From positions 62,001-126,000 of the forward strand of contig CAKQCB010000009.1 of the NCBI GenBank assembly GCA_934216615.1: DNA of 64,000 nt, written 5' to 3'. This DNA is from an uncultured Anaerolineae bacterium (GTDB lineage: Bacteria > Chloroflexota > Anaerolineae > Aggregatilineales > Phototrophicaceae). The notes under the pieces are model-generated. The model had not been told where the DNA came from. It worked only from the letters and a program-made list of their open reading frames with translations, and did no database searches. Numbering within the stretch: the stretch's first letter is position 1; every line of letters begins with the position of its first letter. Below, in pieces: positions 31,643-40,600 of this stretch. Made by a program: the position numbers and the translations under genes.

Positions 31643-34069
31643 ATGTCTACCCTTTCCAACGCATTTCCGCCGTTTTTACAACGGTTTACACAACAAGTTA
31701 CAAAACGCTGGCGTTCTTTTTTCTTCCCGGGTGACGTGTTCACTCTACTTCTGTCTTTTGGCCTGCTCCTCACCCCCATCCTTGGGTTACAGGCAGCGGG
31801 ATGGCCTATTTCAATTGAGACCCTGTTAGGGGTTTGCATCATCGGGCTGTTGCTGTGTTTTTTCCTCGCACGCAGTGATTACGGTGACTTTTTCGCGCTC
31901 CTCATCAGCATGATGTACGGCGCGGGTGTGGTATTAATCATGTCGGCCTTGAGCATTATGCAAGGCAACGACATCATGGGCGCGACATTTGAGGTGTTTT
32001 CGCGCACCATCGAATGGATCACCGACGCGCTGACAGGCGGGATCAACCAAGATGATTTGGTCTTCACCGTTTTCATTTCGGCGCTCTATTGGTTGATGAC
32101 CTACAATCTGGTGTGGCATATCTTCCGCATTGACCGACTTTGGCGGGCGGTGCTTCCCCTCGCGCTGATGTTAATCATCAACCAGATTTACACCCCCAGT
32201 GAGAATAACCTCGATATTTATCTGATCGTGTTTTTATTCCTCACATTACTGCTCACAGTGCGATCAAACGTCGAAGCCCGCGAATATGATTGGTTTCGTC
32301 GTGGGATTCGTGTGCCCAAACAATTACGCACACAGTTTCTTTTTTTTGGGTTACTGCTCACTATCGCCACCGTCTTGATCGGCTTTCTTCCGCCCATCAA
32401 CAATATTCAAGAACGCTTAGATCGTTTTCAAGAATTCATGTCGTCTGACCCCTTACAGGAAGTGACTGAGTTTTGGAACCGACTCTTTTCACCGCTCGAC
32501 TTTGAAGGCGCGACCACAGCCGATTATTACGGCAGTGATTCACTCGACTTAGGCGGTGCGATTCGTCTCGGCGATCAAGTGGTTTTTGTGGTGGATGCGC
32601 CGTTTGGTCGCCAATATTACTGGCGCTCACGCACGTTCGATCATTACAACATGGGGCGTTGGACAAGTGCGGCAGATACGCGCTTGACCGATCCCGAATC
32701 CCCCTTTGAGGTGAATTACGAGCCGTTTGCCCTCAATGCGCGGGTAGAAGTTCCGCAAACCTTCACGATGGGGTTAGGCGCGTCGCGCTTGATCTACACC
32801 GCGCCACAACCTCTACAAATCTTTCTGCCCACGCGCACCGACCTGAGTTATACGCCTGACCAAAGCATGAATATCTCCGTGATTCGTCCGATGCGTGTCA
32901 TCACTGAGGGGCAAACCTATGAAGTGATCAGCCTGATGTCTGATGCTACAGCCGAACAACTGCGCAACGCGGGCGAAAATTATCCTCAGTGGGTGCATGA
33001 TCTGTATCGCCAACCGATCCCGTCCGCAACACCGCGAACGGTGGCCTTAGCCAATATGATTGTGAGCGAAGCTAACGCCATCACCCCCTACGATCAAGCG
33101 CGCGCTATCGAACGGTGGTTACGACAAAACATCACCTATAACGAATTGATCCCCCCCCCGCCGTCAGGTCAAGACCCTGTGGACTGGGTGTTATTCGATC
33201 ATCGTGAGGGGTATTGCAACTATTACGCGTCGGCGATGGTGGTCATGTTACGCGCTTTGGGAATCCCAGCGCGGATGGCCGCAGGCTTCGCTGAAGGCGA
33301 GTTTGACCCACAAGAAAATGCGTACGTGGTTCGCGAACGGGATGCCCATACATGGGTTGAAGTGTATTTCCCCGGCTATGGCTGGATTGAGTTTGAGCCT
33401 ACCGCCTCACACAATGCGGATAATCGCGGCGATGAAACCTTGCCCGATATGCAACCACAGGTACCAACACAAACGCCAACCCCAACCCCGACGCCGGAAC
33501 CGACCAGCACGCCAGAACCCCAAGGGGAAGCCACAGAAGTCGCTCAAGAAGCGGGGGTTCCACCGTCGATTACGCCGACCTTTGCGCCCACACTCACGGC
33601 AACGCCTGTGATTATGCCCACACAACCCCCGCCCACACGGCCAACGCCCAACGAGCCATTTGGGTTTATTACCAATGCCATCGGCACGGCCCTGCTCTTG
33701 GTTTTCCTCACCATCATTTTCTTGATGGTCTTACTGCTCATCTATTGGTGGTGGGAATGGCGCGGAATGCGCGGGCTAAGTCCTGTCTCGCGCGCTTACG
33801 CACGGCTGATGCGCTATCTAGGACTTGTGGGGATTCGCTTTAACCCCGAGAACACACCGGACGAACGACGCGCGAAGATCGTCGAAGATTTACCCGCCGC
33901 AGAACCGCCCGTGAATGCGATCACCAGCCTCTACACGCGCGAACGCTATGGTCGGCGCACGATAGAGGAAAAACAAGAGAATGTCGCCAACCGCGCATGG
34001 GTGGATTCGCGTAGTACCATCCTCAAACGTTGGTTACAGCGCATCTTCATGCCGTGGAAGAAGCATTAA
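31643..34069 (+). CDS. TgpA-type membrane transglutaminase-like protein
   Basis: The N-terminus has several membrane helices (VFTLLLSFGLLLTPILGL onward). A periplasmic domain follows, then the transglutaminase core with the catalytic Cys in EGYCNYYASAMVVMLRALGI and the His in RDAHTWVEVYFPGYGWIEFEPT. A Pro/Thr linker (PTPTPTPEPTSTPEPQ) leads to a last helix (ALLLVFLTIIFLMVLLLIYWWW) and a basic cytoplasmic tail resembling DUF4129. This is the TgpA/DUF3488 layout. The frame is open from 31448, but the ATG at 31643 (MSTLSNAF) is used because the upstream part would cross the rnpB promoter. No ribosome binding site is obvious, so the exact start is uncertain. Confidence 0.88.
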   Translation: MSTLSNAFPPFLQRFTQQVTKRWRSFFFPGDVFTLLLSFGLLLTPILGLQAAGWPISIETLLGVCIIGLLLCFFLARSDYGDFFALLISMMYGAGVVLIMSALSIMQGNDIMGATFEVFSRTIEWITDALTGGINQDDLVFTVFISALYWLMTYNLVWHIFRIDRLWRAVLPLALMLIINQIYTPSENNLDIYLIVFLFLTLLLTVRSNVEAREYDWFRRGIRVPKQLRTQFLFFGLLLTIATVLIGFLPPINNIQERLDRFQEFMSSDPLQEVTEFWNRLFSPLDFEGATTADYYGSDSLDLGGAIRLGDQVVFVVDAPFGRQYYWRSRTFDHYNMGRWTSAADTRLTDPESPFEVNYEPFALNARVEVPQTFTMGLGASRLIYTAPQPLQIFLPTRTDLSYTPDQSMNISVIRPMRVITEGQTYEVISLMSDATAEQLRNAGENYPQWVHDLYRQPIPSATPRTVALANMIVSEANAITPYDQARAIERWLRQNITYNELIPPPPSGQDPVDWVLFDHREGYCNYYASAMVVMLRALGIPARMAAGFAEGEFDPQENAYVVRERDAHTWVEVYFPGYGWIEFEPTASHNADNRGDETLPDMQPQVPTQTPTPTPTPEPTSTPEPQGEATEVAQEAGVPPSITPTFAPTLTATPVIMPTQPPPTRPTPNEPFGFITNAIGTALLLVFLTIIFLMVLLLIYWWWEWRGMRGLSPVSRAYARLMRYLGLVGIRFNPENTPDERRAKIVEDLPAAEPPVNAITSLYTRERYGRRTIEEKQENVANRAWVDSRSTILKRWLQRIFMPWKKH

Positions 34070-34100
34070 ACTCGCGCGTGTTTTCGTCGCTCAGGAATTA

Positions 34101-34132
34101 AAAAATGCCTTCTCGTTATGAGAGGCATTTTT
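34101..34132. terminator. bidirectional terminator between convergent genes
   Basis: AAAAATGCCT (34101-34110) pairs with AGGCATTTTT (34123-34132), with an inner CTC/GAG pairing. It has an A-run on one side and a T-run on the other. Confidence 0.9.
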
Positions 34133-34156
34133 CATCTTAGAGAGTTGTGATCCGTT

Positions 34157-35053
34157 TTAGGAGCGTTCGCCCACAGTGACGGATACTTCGCTCATTTGAC
34201 CGCCTCTTAACACACTGACAGGGATTGTTTTTCCAACACGATCCCCAGAGAGTGTGCCGAGCAGTTCATCAATGTGACGTGTTTTAACACCATCGAGCGT
34301 TAAAATCACATCCCCGAGATACAAGCCGGAATTTTCAGCAGGGCTGTTGGCTTCCACAGAAGCGATCAACAAACCGGTTTCTTGGCCCGCACTTTCAGCA
34401 ACGGCATTGGGTAAACGGACAGGCTGTGTGCTAATGCCTAAGAAACCGCGACGCACATGCCCGTGTGAGCGTAACATATCCACCACACGGTTGACTGTAC
34501 GGCTGGGGATAGTCAAGTTGACGCGACGCATCATCCCAGACGTATTAATCCCCAAAAATGAGCCATCTGCCGCGACCAGTGGGCCACCGGAAAAGCCCGG
34601 GTACATGGTGACATCGGTTTGTAAAAACGCGTCGATGTCGCCACCTGCGCGGGTGCGCCATCCTTGATCGACTGCGCTCACGACGCCTAAAGTCGCTTGC
34701 ACATTCACATCAGGACGACCCATCGCCAAAACGAGATGACCTACTTTTGCAGATTCAACCGTCGCCCAACGGGCGGGGGTTAAGCCTGTAGCATCCACTT
34801 TGAGGACGACGAGATCGGTTGAAGCGTCACGCCCAACCAACGTCGCAGGTAAAACCTGCCCATCCGCCAAACCTACTTTGATATTTTCATCGCGCTCAAC
34901 TACATGATGTGTGCTCACGATGAAACCATCTTCCGAAATTATAACCCCACTGGCAGGGTGACGACGACGCGCTTCCACACGGACGATGCTCGCACCGACG
35001 GTTTCAACGAGTCCAGCGAGACCATTGGATAATGCTTGTAAATTTTCTGTCAT
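34157..35053 (-). CDS. HtrA/DegP-like S1C serine protease with PDZ domain, no signal peptide
   Basis: A trypsin-like domain has His50 in STHHVVERD, Asp80 in STDLVVLKV and the nucleophile Ser155 in GFSGGPLV, so the triad is complete. One PDZ domain (GLLIASVEANSPAENSGLYLGDVILTLDG region) ends the protein. Unlike DegP or DegQ there is no signal peptide or membrane anchor; the N-terminus MTENLQALSNGLAGLVETVG is amphipathic. It may work in the cytoplasm. AGGAGG stands in front of the ATG. It follows a LuxR-type regulator by 111 bases on the same strand. Confidence 0.93.
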   Translation of the reverse strand: MTENLQALSNGLAGLVETVGASIVRVEARRRHPASGVIISEDGFIVSTHHVVERDENIKVGLADGQVLPATLVGRDASTDLVVLKVDATGLTPARWATVESAKVGHLVLAMGRPDVNVQATLGVVSAVDQGWRTRAGGDIDAFLQTDVTMYPGFSGGPLVAADGSFLGINTSGMMRRVNLTIPSRTVNRVVDMLRSHGHVRRGFLGISTQPVRLPNAVAESAGQETGLLIASVEANSPAENSGLYLGDVILTLDGVKTRHIDELLGTLSGDRVGKTIPVSVLRGGQMSEVSVTVGERS

Positions 35054-35134
35054 TCAGTAACCTCCTCATCAACGGGTCGCTTTTTATTAAACCCGAAAAG
35101 GCAGGGTTGAAACATCCATCGTTACAACAGGAAC

Positions 35135-35156
35135 GACCTATACCTATGGATAGGTC
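35135..35156 (-). promoter_or_regulatory. dyad between luxR-type regulator and htrA-like gene
   Basis: GACCTAT (35135-35141) and ATAGGTC (35150-35156) are perfect 7-base complements around ACCTATGG. There is no T-run on either strand. It may be an operator for the adjacent DNA-binding regulator, or an mRNA hairpin. Confidence 0.4.
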
Positions 35157-35164
35157 ATGCACCC

Positions 35165-35827
35165 TCAAAAGGACAGTAAGCCCAACCGTGTGGCGCGCAC
35201 AACGGCATCCGTACGGCTTTGAGCTTGAAGCTTGGTCAAGATGGCGTTGACATGAAATTTGACCGTGTGTTCACTGATGTTCAAGCGTAGGCCAATCATC
35301 TTATTGGGCAGACCTTCCGCAACAAGATTCAGCACTTCTTGTTCACGCGGGGTGAGCGCTTCGGTCAATGTGGGCAGATCGCCTAAGGGGATGGTGGCTT
35401 CGATAAAATTCGGGATCATGTCATGATGTACAACCACGAACCCGTCATTGATCATCGCCAAAGCCTGAATCCATTTATCCGGTTCGGTATCTTGAAATAA
35501 AATTCCCCGTACGCCACTGCGCATCAACGCGATACATTCCTCTTGCTGGCTTGTATCTCCAAGCAAAAGAAGCATAGGAATCGCAAATTCATGAATCTCT
35601 TGGATACGGTCTTCCCATACAGAAACGTCAAAGCCAGCATCAACCACAATCACTTCGGGTTGATACACGTCGATCACATCGCCTAAATTTTCATCACCAC
35701 TATGAGCGCCTACGACTTCGACGGTGCGGGCATCTTGGGCCGCGTCGTTCAAAAGAGCGCTAATCCCTGCGCGTGCTAACGCGCTTGATGCGAGGATAAG
35801 AATACGAATGGGTGGTAATAGTTGCAT
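35165..35827 (-). CDS. LuxR/NarL-family regulator with degenerate receiver
   Basis: The C-terminal helix-turn-helix is typical (LTPREQEVLNLVAEG, NKMIGLRLNISEHTVKFHV, residues about 158-220). The N-terminal receiver keeps an Asp at 63 (VIVVDAG), but the acidic pair after strand 1 is replaced by Ala-Ser-Ser (ILILASSA). The lysine site reads GILFQDTEP, with Gln in place of Lys. The fold is probably a pseudo-receiver that does not depend on phosphate. AAGG lies in front of the ATG. It heads the block that includes the HtrA-like protease downstream. Confidence 0.9.
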   Translation of the reverse strand: MQLLPPIRILILASSALARAGISALLNDAAQDARTVEVVGAHSGDENLGDVIDVYQPEVIVVDAGFDVSVWEDRIQEIHEFAIPMLLLLGDTSQQEECIALMRSGVRGILFQDTEPDKWIQALAMINDGFVVVHHDMIPNFIEATIPLGDLPTLTEALTPREQEVLNLVAEGLPNKMIGLRLNISEHTVKFHVNAILTKLQAQSRTDAVVRATRLGLLSF

Positions 35828-35901
35828 GTTTTCGCCTTGGAGATCGGCAATAAATGCAACTATTATAACGACCGTTTATTAGAAAAAAGTTTTAGGGGGA
35901 C

Positions 35902-36765
35902 TTACAAAGAAAGTGTCATTTCGATACGACGAAAGTCTTCAAGATAGCCAACACGTTCAAACGCAGACCATTTAGAACTTCCGGTCTCTAAATTCTCAAT
36001 TTTAGTATCTTTTGTCTCATACTTCATGTGAATTGCGATGAGCAGTTGGGTAATGGCTTCTAAAGAGTGATCCCCCGTCACCAAATGTGACATCTGAAAG
36101 GGTAACGAACGAAAAATACCCCATGCACGTTCACCAGAAGGCATGGTAATTTCCATCCCTTCGAGTAATCCCCCATTCATCATCGACGTATTTTCATCCA
36201 CCCAAGAAGTGGTTTCACACCGTCGGGCCAAGTAGAGAGAAATATCTTCAGGGGCGATGCACTGAACGTTTACACCTGCAAATAATTCGGGTAATTTTGC
36301 GCCCGGGGGACGGCGAATCACAGAGAGGGTACGGTTTTCTTTAAAGCCAGTTTTCAGAAAAAGCTGATGCGCAGGTTCATTCCCCTCAATCACTTCGAGC
36401 TGAATCATCTTGGCACAATATTCTCTGGCTTTGTCGATCATCGTGTCCATCAAAAATTGCCCCAAACCGCGCCCACGACGATGAGGGATCACACCGAGCC
36501 GTGTGATCCATGCCCGTTCGTCGCGAAATCCCAACATGCCAATGCCACTCACTTCATTGCGCTCATTTAACGCAATGAAAGACGCGCCAAGATGGACATC
36601 GTAATCTCGTACATATTCCATCATACGACGCGTATTCATCGGCATTGGAACAATATAATCTATACGGGTTTCGTTATAGATTTCAGCCAGTTCTTTAAAA
36701 CTATATTCATTACAGGGCTTTGATGAGTATGAGGAACTATACTGGACTAATTTTTCCAAGGGCAT
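35902..36765 (-). CDS. GNAT acetyltransferase, two-domain
   Basis: The N-terminal GNAT domain shows the acetyl-CoA loop as VIPHRRGRGLGQFLMDTMI, followed by LEVIEGNEPAHQLFLKTGF. The C-terminal half (GERAWGIFRSLPF..., ending FERVGYLEDFRRIEMTL) resembles a second, eroded GNAT domain. The start overlaps the 3' end of the receiver gene by 29 bases, with AGGA inside that gene. Coexpression with receiver proteins suggests a regulatory acetyltransferase, but that is inference. The substrate is unknown. Confidence 0.8.
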   Translation of the reverse strand: MPLEKLVQYSSSYSSKPCNEYSFKELAEIYNETRIDYIVPMPMNTRRMMEYVRDYDVHLGASFIALNERNEVSGIGMLGFRDERAWITRLGVIPHRRGRGLGQFLMDTMIDKAREYCAKMIQLEVIEGNEPAHQLFLKTGFKENRTLSVIRRPPGAKLPELFAGVNVQCIAPEDISLYLARRCETTSWVDENTSMMNGGLLEGMEITMPSGERAWGIFRSLPFQMSHLVTGDHSLEAITQLLIAIHMKYETKDTKIENLETGSSKWSAFERVGYLEDFRRIEMTLSL

Positions 36766-37135
36766 CTAACGATCCTGTCAAGTAGTCATTCACTTGAATT
36801 GCAAATTGCCGTGTATTGATGGGTTTTGTAATCACACCTTCACAGCCATAGGCTTCAGCCATTTCGCGCGCTTTTTCTTCAGGATATGCTGTAAAAGCTA
36901 AAATGGGGATACTGCTTAAATGCCCCTGCTGTTTAATCAGTGCGACGACGGTTTGACCATCCATGTCCGGCAAACCTAAATCAATCAAAACCAGATCAGG
37001 CTCATGGTCTAAGACGGCCATAAGCCCTGTTTCGCCTTCATCTGCCAAAAACACGTCGTGTCCTGCTTTACGCAGTAAACGGGCAGCGAGGCGAGCATTT
37101 TCTGGATTATCCTCAATGATGACAATCTTTGCCAT
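36737..37135 (-). CDS. single-domain response regulator
   Basis: A complete receiver: Glu8-Asp9, phospho-acceptor Asp52 in VLIDLGLPDMDG, Thr82 and Lys104 in ITKPI. A tail of about 20 residues follows. The ATG at 37135 lies 8 bases after the stop of the upstream receiver gene, so it is translationally linked. The TTG at 37156 is a less likely start. It lies in the block with the giant kinase and overlaps the GNAT gene at its 3' end. Confidence 0.92.
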   Translation of the reverse strand: MAKIVIIEDNPENARLAARLLRKAGHDVFLADEGETGLMAVLDHEPDLVLIDLGLPDMDGQTVVALIKQQGHLSSIPILAFTAYPEEKAREMAEAYGCEGVITKPINTRQFAIQVNDYLTGSLDALGKISPV

Positions 37136-37142
37136 ATCCGCG

Positions 37143-37529
37143 TCACTGAGCCTCAACGCGCTGCGTTAAAAAACGCGCGACCGTGCTTAACAGCTCATGC
37201 TTGGTGATGGGTTTGGGTAAATAGCCATTACATCCTGCGGCTAAACAGCGTTCACGGTCGCCGTGCATCGCATTCGCGGTGAGCGCAATGACCGGAATAT
37301 GCTGTACAAGCGCATTTTCTTTTAACCGCTTAGTAGCCTCTAAGCCATCGATATCTGGCAAGTTTACATCCATTAAGATTACATCAGGCATTTCTTGTTC
37401 TGCTAATCTTAATCCGGTAAGCCCATCAACAGCTTCAATCACCATGTATCCATTGGCGCTTAAAATCTTCCGAACTAAGCGCATGTTTTGTGGATTATCT
37501 TCGACGTATAGAACCTTGTAATGTTGCAT
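37143..37529 (-). CDS. single-domain response regulator
   Basis: Receiver with Glu10-Asp11, Asp54 in VILMDVNLPDIDG, Thr84 and Lys106 in YLPKPI. It is of the kind that commonly pairs with hybrid kinases and is a good candidate substrate of the kinase at 37680-42206, which lacks its own receiver. GAGGA lies in front of the ATG. About 150 bases of AT-rich DNA separate it from the kinase stop. Confidence 0.94.
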   Translation of the reverse strand: MQHYKVLYVEDNPQNMRLVRKILSANGYMVIEAVDGLTGLRLAEQEMPDVILMDVNLPDIDGLEATKRLKENALVQHIPVIALTANAMHGDRERCLAAGCNGYLPKPITKHELLSTVARFLTQRVEAQ

Positions 37530-37679
37530 GCTGCTTCCTCATTTATTACGGACTCACGAATTTGTTGAATATTTAGTAATATACCATGACACTTAGTTGT
37601 TTTATACTTAATATTCAATACATAAATTGTACAAAATCAATATAACCAATTTTGTAACCATTTATTTTGACCTACTCCC

Positions 37680-40600
37680 CTAGGCTGGGGAAGTAGGTAA
37701 TGTAAAGGTAAAGGTTGACCCTTCGCCTAATTGGCTCTCTACGGTAATTTCACCGCCTTGCAAATGCACCAAGTAGCGCGTGATCGTTAAGCCCAAACCT
37801 GTACCCCCTGCGCGGCGTGTTGCCGAGCCATCCACTTGACTAAACTGCTCAAAGATGACGGATAAGTGTTCTTGGGAAATACCGATACCGGTATCTTTCA
37901 CGCTGACATACACTTCTGAAGGTTTCACTTGCCCGTAGGTGAGTGTCACAGCCCCACCCTCTGTGAACTTAATCGCATTGCTGAGTAAGTTCATCAGAAT
38001 CTGCCGAATACGGATGGCATCCCCATAGACCACAGAAATTGGTGATGCTTCCACCACTCGCAAGTCTACAGACTTTTCTTCCGCCAAAATGGTTGCGGCT
38101 TGAACTGAATCGCGCAGGATCTTCATGAAGTCCGTTTCTTGACGTTCAATCCGCATCTGACCGGATTCAATCTTCGCTAAGTCGAGAATGTCATTGATGA
38201 TCTCTAACAGATGATTCCCGCTCTTGAAGATGGTGCTGATGTCTTCAACCGCGTCATCGCTCAATTCACCGTCATCACCGTCCAACAAAATTTCTGAATA
38301 GCCGATGATCGAGTTGAGCGGGGTACGCAGTTCATGGCTCATATTCGCCAAGAATTGTGATTTCAAGCGGTCAACTTCACGCAGACGTTCAGCCGTAGCG
38401 CGGTCTTGTTCAGCGCGTTCTTCCGCTTGTTGGAGCATGTAACTGACCTGTCGCGAGTTTTGAACCACAACGGCGATTTGAGACGCCATCGTCATGTTGA
38501 TCTGAACATCCAATTCCGTAAAACGATCAGGAATATCGGATTGAATATCCAAGACCCCTAAGAGCTGATCACCAATAACCATTGGAATCGCCATTTCGGA
38601 GCGTGTCGCGGGCAATAAGGGGTTGGGCAAGAAGTCAGGTTCTTTCGAAACGTCATTGGCGCGAACACCTGCGCGGGAACGCGCAGCGCGCGCTACAAGC
38701 GAGTGTTCACGGCTTAAAGCAATTTGGTGACCGCGTTCTTTCATGATCGCGCCTGCTTCGCCAGCCCCAGCCGCCAACACCAATTGTTGTGATTTTTCAT
38801 CGTATAAATAGATGTGCGCATGGTACAGGTTAAAGCGCTCTTTAGTGAGGTCAGAAACCCGTTGCAACAACTCATCGACATCCAAAATCGAGGTCACGGA
38901 AGTCGCGAGTTCGGCCACCGTCTCCATTTCGGAAGCGCGTTGTTCTAATGCTTTCTCGTTCAGAACTTCTGTGTTCACGTCACGATAGAAGATCGAAACA
39001 CCGCCGTCATGGGTTTGGTACACAATCACGTCATACCATGTATCGAGATAATCCAAATAAGCACGGAAGCGCGGAATTTCACCGACTTCATGGGCACTGT
39101 AAACTTCCTGCACCGAATCCGTATTTATATTCAGCGTGTTGGTTTCTAAAATCGGTGTGCCCAACAGTTCCTCAGCAGATTTTCTTAAAATCTTCTCTGC
39201 TGGTTTGTTGATAAAGGTGAAGTTACCCGTACCGTCCGTCGCAAAGAACGCATCTTGAATCGAGTTCAACACGTTGAAACGTTCTTGATCCGCGCGTTCA
39301 GCAACCGCGCGCGCTTTATGGCTTTCGGTGACGTCTTCCACGCTGACCCCTACAGCAAGGCCTGGCAGAGGGAATGCACGCAAGCTCAAAATCGTATCTG
39401 AATTCGGGACCAAATTCTCAAATTCACCCAACGCAGCGGGTTCTCTCGTCGTCGCCACTTGATGATATACATCAGCAACATTGAACTGTTCAAATTCGGG
39501 TGTCGCTTCGTAGACGCGCCGGCCAATGAGTGAACTTTCATCACGTTTTAACAGCTTGGTCGCGCTCGCGTTCGTCGCCACCAACCGCAGGGAACGGGGA
39601 TCATTCGTGTTTTCGAGACGGAACACAAGCACGCCGGAGGGCATGTTTTGCACAAGGTCAGCGTAAAGCTGAACTTGTGTATTGATTGCACGACGAGTCA
39701 ACGCTTCTGCTAAACGATTCACCATATCGTTGAGTATTTTGAGTTCTTCTTCGCTAAACCGACGTGGAGACTGAATCGAATTTAAGAAGACGACCCCATC
39801 AATATTCTCATCGACGTAAATTGGGAAGGCCAAAACGGACTTCAACCCTAATTCTTCAATGTATTCTACAGGGAAATTCGGATAGTTTCGGGTATTTTCC
39901 ACCACCACCATACGCCCTGTCGTCATCGCATGATACGCGTGCGGGAATACCTCTTCAGGCTCGGACATTTGTCGTACAGCCTCGGTCGTTACCCCCTGTC
40001 CGATGCCGGCCACACCGCGCCAAGTACGGTCAGAAGCGTTGTAGCGGAAGTAAGCCCCTGTATCCATACCGCTGTTGATGAGGAGCAAATTGATCACGTT
40101 TTCCATCAACGATTCGGTACTTTTGGCAGTCTGAATATATTCTATCAACTGCACGTTTGATTCTTGCAAGAGGAGCTGACGCTGTGTATGGGTCAGCTGT
40201 TCAGCGTTGACAATCAACGCGCCGATCTGCCCTGCCAAGGTTTCAAATACTTGAATATCTCCCGCAAGGAAGCGGTTAGCCCGTTCAGAGTGCGCATTGA
40301 TCACACCGATCATGCGGTCATTCACAATAATCGGCACGGCTAATTCTGAAACGGATTGGGGCAGCAGTGGGTTCGGTAAGAAGCGTTCCTCATGGTGCAT
40401 ATCATTAATCACCATCGTCCGCTTCACCTGTAATGAATATGAAGCCAAGCTGGAGCGATTCGACATTTCAATGTGATGGCTGTGCGGTTTATCGTAATTA
40501 TTATTGCTGTCGATGCCAGCGTTCATCATCAAAGAGGTATTGTCATTCGACAATAAATAGATATAGGTGTGATGCAGCTTAAACGTATTCTGCGTGCGTT

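Noticed and set aside
33470..33640. Repetitive Pro/Thr codons in the transglutaminase gene
   Set aside because: This is a low-complexity linker inside the coding frame, not a tandem DNA repeat or CRISPR array. Similar linkers occur at 54.3-55.4, 52.4 and 59.5 kb.
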